From: Candidatus Omnitrophota bacterium
Lineage (GTDB): Bacteria; Omnitrophota; Gorgyraeia; Gygaellales; JAHJCI01
DNA: 11,223 nucleotides
Assembly (NCBI GenBank): GCA_018813085.1
Contig: JAHJCI010000169.1
Location: 1-11,223, forward strand
Reading direction: 5' to 3'
Below the pieces are notes generated by a model. It ran no database searches and was not told where the DNA came from. It saw only the letters and a list, made by a program, of their open reading frames with translations. Each line of letters begins with the position of its first letter. Position 1 is the first letter of the stretch. A program made the translations under genes and the position numbers. This document shows positions 4,579 to 11,223 of this stretch, one piece after another.

Positions 4579-4593
4579 AAAGGGGCAATAAAA

Positions 4594-5889
4594 ATGAAAA
4601 AGATTTATCTTGGGCTACTGGGTTTTGGGAATGTCGGTTCCGGAGTGATCAAGGTATTGAAAACAAGAGGGGCTTTGTTAAGGAAAAAACTCGGTTGCGA
4701 CTTAGTCTTAAAGAAGGTTTTTGATAAAGACCTGAGGTCCAAGAGAGAAATTAGTTTACCGCGAGAAAAGCTTACCTCTGATATAAACCAGGTTTTGAAT
4801 GACCCTTCAATCGATATTGTCATAGAGTTAATCGGGGGGCTTCATCCTGCCAAGGAATATGTCATGCAGGCGTTGAATAAGGGCAAATATGTGGTAACCG
4901 CCAATAAAGCGCTCTTGGCAGAACAGGGAAAAGAAATCTTTGATTTAGCTAAGCAGCACGGTAAGACTATTTATTTTGAGGCTTCAGTCGGAGCGGGTAT
5001 ACCGATAATCAAGTCTTTAAGAGAAGGGCTGGCCGCAGACAGGTTTAGGCGTATATTCGGTATTCTTAACGGGACATCAAATTTCATTTTATCTGCGATG
5101 TCCGAAAGCCAGGTTGATTTCAGCCAAGCACTGGCACAGGCGCAGAAGAACGGTTTTGCCGAAAGAAACGCAAGCCTTGATATTCGCGGAATCGACTCTT
5201 TACATAAGCTGATTATCCTGGTTTATCTTTGTTTTGGTAAGCTGGTTAATTTGAACGACGTTTTTGTCGATGGGATTGAGCATATTTCTTTGCTCGATAT
5301 TATTTACGCCAGGGAATTAGGATATCAAATCAAATTACTTGCTATAGCTCAGAAGGAGGGCTTTGAATTAGAGCTGCGCGTACATCCTACCTTAATTCCC
5401 CAAGGGCATCTTTTGGCTCAGGTGAGAGGAATCAATAACGCAATTTACGTATCCGCAGACCTTGTGGGGGATTTACTTTTCTTCGGACCAGGAGCAGGCA
5501 AGGTTGCTGCGGCTTCTGCGGTAGTTTCTGATTTGCAGGATGCCGTTTTAGACCTGCAATCCGGGCTTTTTAGAAGAAAATTTACTGCAATAGAAGATAA
5601 GTCAATAAAGAGATTAAGGAGCATCGATCAGACATACTGCAGGTATTATATCCGTTTTATGGTTATAGATAAGCCGGGAGTCTTAGCTGCTATTTCGGGA
5701 GTCTTGGCAAAATTCGACATAAGTATCGCTTCGGTTACTCAAAAAGAGCGTAAGAGGAGCAAGGCAGTGCCTATAGTAATGATTATCCATGAGGTCAAGG
5801 AGAAGAATTTGCGCCAGGCGCTGATAAAAATAGAAAGCTTAAAGGTAATCAAGGAATCACCGGTAGCAATAAGGATAGAGCAAATATAA
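4594..5889 (+). CDS. hom: homoserine dehydrogenase with C-terminal ACT domain
   Basis: The enzyme reduces aspartate semialdehyde to homoserine, the branch point to threonine and methionine. The 431-residue protein has the standard domain order. An NAD(P)-binding Rossmann motif GFGNVGSG (10-17) is followed by IELIGG (78-82) and VTANKALLA (101-109). The catalytic domain has GAGIP (133-137), NGTSNF (159-164), AERNASLDIRGIDSLHK with E190, D196, D201 and K205, VHPTLI (263-268) and GPGAG (298-302). The last 80 residues form an ACT domain beginning YYIRFMVIDKPGVL. ACT domains in this family usually bind threonine for feedback inhibition. The ribosome binding site AAGGGG lies about 9 nt upstream. It is followed after 85 bp by thrC, with a long inverted repeat in the gap. 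A monofunctional enzyme, not fused to aspartate kinase. Confidence 0.96.
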   Translation: MKKIYLGLLGFGNVGSGVIKVLKTRGALLRKKLGCDLVLKKVFDKDLRSKREISLPREKLTSDINQVLNDPSIDIVIELIGGLHPAKEYVMQALNKGKYVVTANKALLAEQGKEIFDLAKQHGKTIYFEASVGAGIPIIKSLREGLAADRFRRIFGILNGTSNFILSAMSESQVDFSQALAQAQKNGFAERNASLDIRGIDSLHKLIILVYLCFGKLVNLNDVFVDGIEHISLLDIIYARELGYQIKLLAIAQKEGFELELRVHPTLIPQGHLLAQVRGINNAIYVSADLVGDLLFFGPGAGKVAAASAVVSDLQDAVLDLQSGLFRRKFTAIEDKSIKRLRSIDQTYCRYYIRFMVIDKPGVLAAISGVLAKFDISIASVTQKERKRSKAVPIVMIIHEVKEKNLRQALIKIESLKVIKESPVAIRIEQI

Positions 5890-5896
5890 TATAACA

Positions 5897-5964
5897 AAGT
5901 AGCGAGAAGCGAGTAGCATGTAGCGAGAGAAATCTCTCTACTCTCTACTTGCTACTCTTTACTT
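5897..5964 (+). repeat. long imperfect inverted repeat between hom and thrC
   Basis: Left arm 5897-5930 is built from GTAGCGAG/AGCGAGTAG units. The right arm 5933-5964 is its imperfect complement, built from CTCTCTAC/CTTGCTACTC units. The centre is GAGAGA-AA-TCTCTC, so the transcript could fold as one long hairpin ending at CTT just before the thrC ribosome binding site (AAGGA, 5966-5970). Each arm is also internally repetitive. It fills nearly the whole 85-bp gap and looks like an inserted repeat that could also damp thrC translation or protect the hom mRNA end. Confidence 0.7.
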
Positions 5965-5974
5965 CAAGGATGAC

Positions 5975-7099
5975 ATGATTAAAAAACCAAAAAAAATTAC
6001 AGTAGCATATGAGGGAGTAATCCAGAGGTATAGAAAATATCTTCCGGTTTCAAAGAGAACCCCGGTAATAAGCCTTCAAGAAGGGGATACTCCGCTGATA
6101 TATTCCGTATATCTTAGCGCCTACCTTGGGGATAATTATGAAGTATTCTTAAAATACGAGGGCTTAAACCCTACCGGGTCATTTAAAGACCGCGGCATGA
6201 CTGTAGCTGTATCTAAAGCTAAAGAAGAAGGCTCTGATGCGGTAATATGCGCCTCTACGGGCAATACCTCAGCCTCGGCCAGCGCATATGCAGCTAAGGG
6301 TAAAATGAGGTCTGTGGTATTGATACCCGAAGGAGCAATCGCCTTGGGTAAGTTAGCTCAGGCCTTGATACACGGAGCCTATGTTTTAGCGCTGAAAGGG
6401 AATTTCGATGATGCTTTAAATATTGTAAAGGAGATTGCCGGGAAATATCCGATAACACTGGTTAATTCACTTAATCCTTACCGGATTGAAGGCCAGAAAA
6501 CAGCGAGTTTTGAAATTTGCGATTACCTTTCATATGCGCCTGATTTTCAGATAATGCCGGTAGGTAATGCCGGCAACATTACTGCTTATTGGAAAGGGTA
6601 TAAGGAATATAAAAAGTTAGGCAGGATAAAGTCCCTTCCGCGCATGCTCGGTTTCCAGGCAAAGGGTGCGGCTCCGATTGTCAGGGGGCATCCAATAAAG
6701 AACCCGGAAACAATAGCTACCGCAATACGTATCGGTAATCCGGCGAGCTGGAAGCAGGCTGAACTTGCCAGGGATGAATCCAGGGGGCTAATAGACATGG
6801 TTTCCGATAAAGAGATTATTGCTGCCTATAAACTTTTGGCTGCTAAGGAAGGGATTTTTGTTGAACCGGCATCAGCGTCTTCTGTAGCCGGTTTATTAAA
6901 ATTAAACAGTAAGGGTTATTTCAAACGTAAAAGGCATGCCTCACCGGCAGGCAGGCTATACTCGCGGCGCAAAACGACAATTGTTTGTATTTTGACCGGG
7001 CACGGACTTAAAGACCCGGACAGGGCGATAAAGTCGATAAAGAAGCCTAAGGTTCTTCCGGCTACCTTAAAGGCAGTGGTGAAAGAAATTGGTTACTAA
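5975..7099 (+). CDS. thrC: threonine synthase (PLP-dependent)
   Basis: Threonine synthase converts O-phosphohomoserine to threonine, using pyridoxal phosphate. The 374-residue protein is a fold-type II PLP enzyme. NPTGSFKDRGM (65-75) carries the PLP lysine K71. CASTGNTSASASAYAA (92-107) is the substrate-binding asparagine loop. VGNAGN (196-201) grips the cofactor phosphate, and FVEPASASSVAGLLKL (295-310) plus LTGHGLKDPD (340-349) close the C-terminal part. All are intact. One oddity is an extra basic segment around residues 317-332 (KRKRHASPAGRLYSRRK), between GLLKL and VCILTGHG. This spot is short in the enzymes I know, and its DNA contains a GC-rich palindrome-like repeat. The ATG has AAGGA four bases upstream. 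The last codons overlap a GTTACT repeat that fills the following gap. Confidence 0.95.
   Translation: MIKKPKKITVAYEGVIQRYRKYLPVSKRTPVISLQEGDTPLIYSVYLSAYLGDNYEVFLKYEGLNPTGSFKDRGMTVAVSKAKEEGSDAVICASTGNTSASASAYAAKGKMRSVVLIPEGAIALGKLAQALIHGAYVLALKGNFDDALNIVKEIAGKYPITLVNSLNPYRIEGQKTASFEICDYLSYAPDFQIMPVGNAGNITAYWKGYKEYKKLGRIKSLPRMLGFQAKGAAPIVRGHPIKNPETIATAIRIGNPASWKQAELARDESRGLIDMVSDKEIIAAYKLLAAKEGIFVEPASASSVAGLLKLNSKGYFKRKRHASPAGRLYSRRKTTIVCILTGHGLKDPDRAIKSIKKPKVLPATLKAVVKEIGY
6932..6957 (+). repeat. GC-rich palindrome-like piece inside thrC
   Basis: The stretch contains TGCCT-CAC-CGGCAGGCAGG, close to the hairpin core downstream of tRNA-Gly (TGCCT-GT-CGGTAGGTAGG, 1843-1860). It encodes part of an extra HASPAGR segment of threonine synthase. 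The DNA resembles the intergenic core, and the residues seem to be additional to the usual enzyme, so it may be an in-frame repeat insertion. The homology is short, so this is suggestive only. Confidence 0.4.
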
Positions 7100-7226
7100 T
7101 AGTTACTAATTTCAAGTAAAAGGATAGTTTGTTACTAATGGTTACTATTGGTTGCAAAAACGTAACTGATAGTAACCAACAAACTGTTTAGGTCTTCATT
7201 AGTAACCAATAGTAACGGATAGTAAC
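7092..7226 (+). repeat. GTTACT/AGTAAC repeat cluster forming a large inverted repeat
   Basis: GTTACT occurs at 7092, 7102, 7131 and 7141. Its complement AGTAAC occurs at 7171, 7201, 7211 and 7221. Neighbouring copies are 10 bp apart, so the unit is about 10 bp (GTTACTAATG-like). The two halves pair: AGTTTGTT (7126-7133) with AACAAACT (7178-7185) and GGTTACT (7140-7146) with AGTAACC (7171-7177). A weaker outer stem can also form. The left edge runs into the last codons and stop of thrC, and the right edge ends 9 nt before the next start codon. It occupies the whole 136-bp gap. It is not CRISPR: the units are too short and both orientations occur. Confidence 0.8.
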
Positions 7227-7235
7227 TCAATTTAA

Positions 7236-7862
7236 ATGAATTTAAGAGGCAAGAAAATACTCATTACCGCAGGCCCTACCTGGGTGCCTATTGATAAAGT
7301 CAGGGTAATTAGTAATATTTCAAGCGGTTATACAGGCAGGTTAATTGCCGAAGAAGCAGCGCACAAGGGGGCAAGGGTAACTCTTGTCTTGGGGCCGTCT
7401 ATCGCAGCACCGCTAAATAAAGCTATTAGAATAATACGCTTTAGTTTCTTCAGCGAGTTAAAGAAACTCCTAAAAGGCGAACTAAAGAGGACGAGATACG
7501 ATGTAATTATTCACGCGGCTGCAGTTTCTGATTTTATGCCGGAATGCCGGATAAGAAATAAACTGAATTCAAGTAACGCACTCTTGTTAAAATTGGTACC
7601 GCTGGAAAAACTTGTTATTTTAATCCGTCGCCTTGCGCAAAGGTCAGTTTTAGTGATGTTTAAGTTGGAACCGGCGGCTGGAGATAAGTCATTAATTAAA
7701 AAAGCAAAATCTGCCGCAGGCAAGGCTGGTGCAGATATAATAGTAGCGAACCGCCTTAAGCCTTATCGTGCATTTATTATTGACAACGAGAATAACCGAA
7801 TTTTAGCAAGCAGTAAACAGGATTTAGCAAGAAAACTAATTAAAGTTTTAATGAAGGATTAA
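7236..7862 (+). CDS. coaB: CoaB-like phosphopantothenate-cysteine ligase domain protein
   Basis: CoaB joins 4'-phosphopantothenate and cysteine using a nucleotide, a step of coenzyme A synthesis. The 208-residue protein corresponds to the CoaB half of bacterial CoaBC and lacks the flavin decarboxylase CoaC half. Visible motifs are a Rossmann-like N-terminus ILITAGPTWVPIDKVR (8-23; family ITAGGT.E.ID.VR), ISNISSG (25-31), HAAAVSDF (93-100; family AAAVADY), a lysine-bearing RIRNKL (105-110), FKLE (142-145) and DIIVANR (167-173). The usual NPDIL segment is replaced by VPLEKL (121-126), so this is a divergent or stand-alone type. The start ATG has no good Shine-Dalgarno and sits directly after the GTTACT repeats. 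No coaC is visible nearby. It could alternatively be a CoaB paralogue with another ligase role. Neighbours belong to amino-acid synthesis, so the grouping gives little functional help. Confidence 0.78.
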   Translation: MNLRGKKILITAGPTWVPIDKVRVISNISSGYTGRLIAEEAAHKGARVTLVLGPSIAAPLNKAIRIIRFSFFSELKKLLKGELKRTRYDVIIHAAAVSDFMPECRIRNKLNSSNALLLKLVPLEKLVILIRRLAQRSVLVMFKLEPAAGDKSLIKKAKSAAGKAGADIIVANRLKPYRAFIIDNENNRILASSKQDLARKLIKVLMKD

Positions 7863-7929
7863 GTAAAATAAAAAAATTAATGCTTAAAGCGAACGAAGTG
7901 AGTGACTTAATCCTTACCACTAAACTATT

Positions 7930-9129
7930 ATGAAATATATTATTCTTGTCGGCGACGGAATGGCAGATAATCCTTTGGAGGCATTAGGAAACAAGACTCC
8001 TCTTGAGGCAGCTAAAACCGTGAATATGGATACTATTGCGCGCTGCGGAGTGCTTGGCCGGGTGAAGACGATTCCCGACAAGATGGCACCTGCTTCTGAT
8101 GTTGCTAATATGTCTATTTTAGGTTACGACCCTGAGAAATATTATACTGGCCGCGGGCCTTTAGAGGCTGCGAACCTGGGGATTGAGTTAGGCGAAAATG
8201 ATATTGCCTTCAGGTGCAATTTTATTACCGCAAATAATGATGCTTTAGGAGATTATAGCGCAGGGCATATTACTACCAAGGAAGCGGGCATACTGATTGA
8301 TTTTCTTAATCAGAAATTAGCAAGCGCAGAAATAAAATTTTATTGCGGAGTCAGCTACCGCAATCTCCTGGTAATAAAAAATGCCCCACCTGAGTTGCTC
8401 AATATTCAATGCTTTCCTCCGCATGATATTATCGGTAAAAAGATTTCCCGGCATATGCCTAAAGGCAAAGCTACGGAATTATTACTTAGTTTAATGCAGG
8501 AATCGCTAAAAATCCTTCCTTCGCATGAAATAAACCAGGTGCGTATTGATCTGGGCGAGAATCCTGCAAATATGATTTGGTTATGGGGGCAAGGAAAGAA
8601 ACCGAGCATGCCGACTTACAAAGAAAAATATAATTTAACGGGAAGCGTAATTTCAGCCGTAGATCTAATTAAAGGGCTGGGAAAGATTCTTGGCCTTGAG
8701 GTAATCAAAGTGCCCGGTGCAACCGGTTTTTACAACACGGATTATGAAGGCAAAGCAAAAGCAGCAATTAAATCCCTGGAGAATAAGGAATTTGTTTTTT
8801 TACACGTGGAAGCGCCTGATGAGGCCGGCCATAACGGAGATTTAAGGGAAAAGCTTACCGCTATTGAACGGTTTGATCATTTCGTAGTGGGAAAGATATT
8901 AACCGCATTCAAGCGGAAAAAGAATTTTCGTATTTTGGTTTTACCTGACCACCCGACGCCTGTTTTAGTAAGGACACATACTTCCGAAGCTGTGCCTTTC
9001 GGCATCCTTGGAGAGGGTATTTACGGCCAGGGATTCCTTGGTTTTAATGAGAAAGAGGCAGAAAAAAGTAAATTATTTTTCAATAAGGGCTGCGAGCTTA
9101 TCGATTACTTTTTTAAATTAGAAAGGTAA
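7930..9129 (+). CDS. apgM: ApgM-family phosphotransferase, probable homoserine kinase analogue
   Basis: The 399-residue protein belongs to the alkaline-phosphatase superfamily group of archaeal-type cofactor-independent phosphoglycerate mutases. The metal and catalytic elements are in place: VGDGMAD (7-13) with D9, APASDVANMSILGYDP (53-68) with the likely nucleophile S56, the GRGPLEAANLG signature (74-84), VEAPDEAGHNGD (293-304) with D297 and H301, and VLPDHPTPV (337-345) with D340 and H341, then THTSEAVPFGI (349-359). Family members can interconvert 2- and 3-phosphoglycerate, but a subgroup near threonine genes has been proposed as homoserine kinase (TIGR02535). Here it lies downstream of hom and thrC and upstream of lysC, with no other homoserine kinase in view, so that role is favoured by context. 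Sequence alone does not settle the substrate. It starts 67 bp after the CoaB-like gene, with no obvious Shine-Dalgarno. Confidence 0.85.
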   Translation: MKYIILVGDGMADNPLEALGNKTPLEAAKTVNMDTIARCGVLGRVKTIPDKMAPASDVANMSILGYDPEKYYTGRGPLEAANLGIELGENDIAFRCNFITANNDALGDYSAGHITTKEAGILIDFLNQKLASAEIKFYCGVSYRNLLVIKNAPPELLNIQCFPPHDIIGKKISRHMPKGKATELLLSLMQESLKILPSHEINQVRIDLGENPANMIWLWGQGKKPSMPTYKEKYNLTGSVISAVDLIKGLGKILGLEVIKVPGATGFYNTDYEGKAKAAIKSLENKEFVFLHVEAPDEAGHNGDLREKLTAIERFDHFVVGKILTAFKRKKNFRILVLPDHPTPVLVRTHTSEAVPFGILGEGIYGQGFLGFNEKEAEKSKLFFNKGCELIDYFFKLER

Positions 9130-9189
9130 TTCTAAAGACAAAATGCATAAGAATAAAATAGTATTTCGAAATAAAAGAGAGGCAGCAGG

Positions 9190-10800
9190 GTGAACGCTTT
9201 ATTTTTTGTTTTTATTACCGCCGTATTATTCTTCGCAGCATACCGTTTTTACGGCAGGGTGCTTGAGAATTTATGGCAGGTAAATGCCCAGAGGCCTACT
9301 CCGGCCTTCACTAAGTTTGACGGGATAGATTATGTTCCCGCCAAAAAGTGGATGGTCTTATTCGGGCATCATTTTGCTTCTATTGCCGGAGCAGGGCCTA
9401 TAGTAGGCCCAGTATTAGCCACTGTTTTATGGGGATGGGGCCCTACAATGATATGGATTGTTCTGGGGACTATCTTTATAGGAGCCGTGCATGATTTCGG
9501 AGCCTTGATGACCTCCGTAAGAGAGCAGGGTGCGTCCGTGGCTGCAATCTGCGAAGCTACGATATCGAAAAGAGCAAAAATTATCTTTTCCTGTTTTGTA
9601 CTCCTGGCTCTGATTCTGGTAGTGGCTGTATTTGCCTATCTTTGCGCGCAGACCTTTGTTAAAGAGCCCAAGATTGTTCTGCCTTCTTTAGGCTTAATTC
9701 CTGTAGCCGTATTGGTAGGCTTACTTTTATACCGTTTTAAAGTCAATTCTTTTTCGGCAACCGTAATAGGATTGGTTGGGTTAACTCTTTTAATAATCGC
9801 AGGGAACTTTTTTCCCGTTAATTTAGGCAATAACAGTTTTATTATCTGGCTGGTTGTTTTGTTTATTTACAGTTATATTGCTTCCGTGGCCCCGGTAAAC
9901 ATACTCTTGCAGCCGAGAGATTACCTGAGCAGCTTCCTGCTTTTTTTCGGCATGCTTCTGGGATACATCGGATTATTCCTAAAGCCTGCGCTAATAGATG
10001 CTCCGTTTTATCGCCAGTGGACTACTCAGGAAGGCAGCCTTTGGCCATTTATGTTCGTAGTTGTTGCCTGCGGGGCAATTTCGGGATTTCACAGCCTTAT
10101 TGCCGGAGGTACCACATCCAAACAGATAGCAAACGAACGGCATGCCAAAAGAGTAGCTTACGGAGCAATGATAGCAGAGGGCCTGCTTGCTGTCTTGGCG
10201 CTCATAGCAGCGAGCCAGGTTATTAAGGGTAGCTTAAACCCGGTTATTACTTTAAGGGAAATCGGGCCTATCGCCTTTTTTGCCCAGGGCTACGGCATGA
10301 TAACCTCTTCCTTTCTTGGTGGGTCGGGAGCTTTTATCGCCATAATTATTTTAAATGCGTTTATCCTTACTACGCTTGATTCGGCAACGCGCATCGCCCG
10401 CTATATAACCGAGGAGGTTTCCGGGATTAAAAACCGTTTTTTTACTTCTTTCCTGGTGGTGGGCTTGAGCGCGGCCTTGGCTTTTAGCGGCAAATGGACT
10501 AAAATCTGGACTATATTCGGAACGGCAAACCAATTAGTTGCAGGGCTGACCATGATGATCCTGGTTAGCTGGCTGCTTATAAATAAAAAGAAGGTCGCTT
10601 TTATTTTAATACCTGCTATTTTTATGTTGGCTACTTCGCTGGCGGCCCTTCTTTGGCAGGGGATACAAAGCTTTAACCAGAATAATTTTCTGATTTTGTT
10701 TATTACGACAGCATTATTTGTTTTAGCGCTTTACATGATAAAAGAGGTAATAATATGGAAAAAAAACTTGTTGTCCAAAAATATGGCGGTTCATCCGTAG
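9190..10800 (+). CDS. cstA: CstA-family membrane transporter (carbon starvation protein, short form)
   Basis: CstA proteins are multi-spanning inner-membrane transporters; E. coli CstA is linked to peptide and pyruvate uptake. The 536-residue sequence is mostly hydrophobic helices. It shows the family signatures FGHHFASIAGAGPIVGP (58-73), WGWGPTMIWIVLGTIF (81-96), GAVHDFGALM (98-107), SGFHSLIAGGTTSKQ (around 297-312), TTLDSATRIARY (around 395-406) and FGTANQLVAG (near 440). It is shorter than E. coli CstA (about 700 residues), as in many other phyla, and lacks the long C-terminal extension. The start is GTG at 9190, supported by AGAGAGG about 7 nt upstream. Its last 46 nt overlap the start of lysC in another frame, so the two genes are probably translationally coupled. 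The substrate is unknown; proximity to aspartate-family genes is only a hint. Confidence 0.93.
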   Translation: MNALFFVFITAVLFFAAYRFYGRVLENLWQVNAQRPTPAFTKFDGIDYVPAKKWMVLFGHHFASIAGAGPIVGPVLATVLWGWGPTMIWIVLGTIFIGAVHDFGALMTSVREQGASVAAICEATISKRAKIIFSCFVLLALILVVAVFAYLCAQTFVKEPKIVLPSLGLIPVAVLVGLLLYRFKVNSFSATVIGLVGLTLLIIAGNFFPVNLGNNSFIIWLVVLFIYSYIASVAPVNILLQPRDYLSSFLLFFGMLLGYIGLFLKPALIDAPFYRQWTTQEGSLWPFMFVVVACGAISGFHSLIAGGTTSKQIANERHAKRVAYGAMIAEGLLAVLALIAASQVIKGSLNPVITLREIGPIAFFAQGYGMITSSFLGGSGAFIAIIILNAFILTTLDSATRIARYITEEVSGIKNRFFTSFLVVGLSAALAFSGKWTKIWTIFGTANQLVAGLTMMILVSWLLINKKKVAFILIPAIFMLATSLAALLWQGIQSFNQNNFLILFITTALFVLALYMIKEVIIWKKNLLSKNMAVHP

Positions 10801-11223
10801 CTAATTTACGGCGCATCCAAAAGGCAGCCAAGAGAATAGCAGGGTATAAGAAAAAGGGCGCTAGTGTAGTCGTAGTTGTTTCAGCGCTCGGAGATACTAC
10901 CGACGATTTAGTTAAGTTGGCGCACCGTATTAATTCGCAGCCTCGCGAGCGTGAGATGGATATGCTTCTATCGACCGGAGAGCAGATATCCTGTTCGTTG
11001 ATGGCACTGGCTTTAATAAAATTAGGCGTGGAAGCAATATCCTTTACCGGGGCACAAGGAGGAATTATTACCGATACTGCTCATACCCGTGCCAGGATTC
11101 TCAGGATCGATGCCAATAAGATTTTGGAAGAACTGAATAAAGGTAAGGTTGTTGTGGTGGCAGGATTTCAGGGAAGAACTGCCGAACAGGATATCACTAC
11201 CCTCGGCAGGGGCGGTTCGGATT
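10755..11223 (+). CDS. lysC: aspartate kinase, N-terminal part (3' end outside window)
   Basis: Aspartate kinase phosphorylates L-aspartate, the first step towards lysine, threonine and methionine. The frame is open from ATG 10755 to the window edge (156 codons). Translation begins MEKKLVVQKYGGSSVANLRR, with the nucleotide-binding KYGGSS motif at residues 9-14. VVSALGDTTDDLVKL (near 39-53), LLSTGEQIS (near 72-80), a GAQGGI loop and the terminal GRGGSD complete the N-terminal amino-acid kinase fold. The start lies inside cstA (46-nt overlap), preceded by AGAGG at 10742-10747, seven bases upstream. It probably extends about another 250 codons, usually including two ACT domains that sense lysine or threonine, which are not visible here. 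With hom and thrC upstream it completes most of a threonine route. Confidence 0.95.
   Translation, partial: MEKKLVVQKYGGSSVANLRRIQKAAKRIAGYKKKGASVVVVVSALGDTTDDLVKLAHRINSQPREREMDMLLSTGEQISCSLMALALIKLGVEAISFTGAQGGIITDTAHTRARILRIDANKILEELNKGKVVVVAGFQGRTAEQDITTLGRGGSD

Noticed and set aside
7092..7226. CRISPR array
   Set aside because: Repeat units are about 10 bp, occur in both orientations and have no spacers of uniform length; no cas genes nearby.
7870..7915. GCGAACGAAGTGAGTGAC motif before the ApgM-family gene as a regulatory hairpin
   Set aside because: The arms do not pair well beyond TTAA/TTAA; it resembles a common dispersed low-complexity motif, and no function can be supported.
10017..10226. 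Open reading frame of 69 codons in another frame within cstA
   Set aside because: It lies wholly inside a well-conserved membrane-protein gene, has Cys/Arg-rich unlikely protein composition and no ribosome binding site.

Overview
The window looks like a bacterial chromosome segment from an uncultivated lineage. Base composition is moderately AT-rich, every gene lies on the + strand, and the spacers are full of hairpins and short repeats. The mix of gene families (archaeal/methanogen-type thymidylate synthase, archaeal-type phosphoglycerate-mutase-like protein next to threonine genes, stand-alone CoaB-like protein, short CstA, tiny GIY-YIG ORF beside a tRNA) reminds me of Candidatus Omnitrophota or a neighbouring group. 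That placement is an impression, not proof.

Layout. (1) Positions 1-1186 hold the C-terminal half of alanyl-tRNA synthetase. (2) Positions 1197-1936 form a tRNA island: tRNA-Tyr(GTA), a roughly 370-bp cassette with a small GIY-YIG nuclease ORF between imperfect inverted repeats and a second copy of the last 13 nt of tRNA-Tyr, a broken 5' half of tRNA-Gly, the intact tRNA-Gly(TCC), and two strong hairpins. (3) Positions 1937-3778 carry a thymidylate synthase of the archaeal/methanogen kind and gpsA. (4) Positions 3779-4230 have no protein gene: tRNA-Pro(GGG), then a degenerate, hairpin-interrupted copy of tRNA-Pro and another hairpin. (5) Positions 4231-11223 hold a PilZ protein followed by hom, thrC, a CoaB-like gene, an ApgM-family gene, cstA and the start of lysC, all co-directional, with lysC starting inside cstA.

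How the genes fit together. lysC (aspartate kinase), hom (homoserine dehydrogenase) and thrC (threonine synthase) are three steps of the aspartate-to-threonine route. No GHMP-type homoserine kinase (thrB) is visible, but an ApgM-family phosphotransferase sits in the run. The simplest reading is that it supplies the missing homoserine kinase step. CstA is a membrane transporter, probably for peptides or a small organic acid. gpsA feeds glycerolipid synthesis, and the thymidylate synthase feeds dTMP synthesis.

The most unusual content is non-coding. All three tRNA genes have a partial copy of themselves nearby, and in two cases (Tyr, Pro) the copy is separated from the intact gene by hairpin-rich inserted DNA. 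One of these inserts carries a GIY-YIG nuclease gene whose likely Shine-Dalgarno lies in a hairpin arm. Repeat-rich inverted repeats also fill the hom-thrC and thrC-coaB gaps, and a GC-rich palindrome-like piece appears to lie in frame inside thrC.
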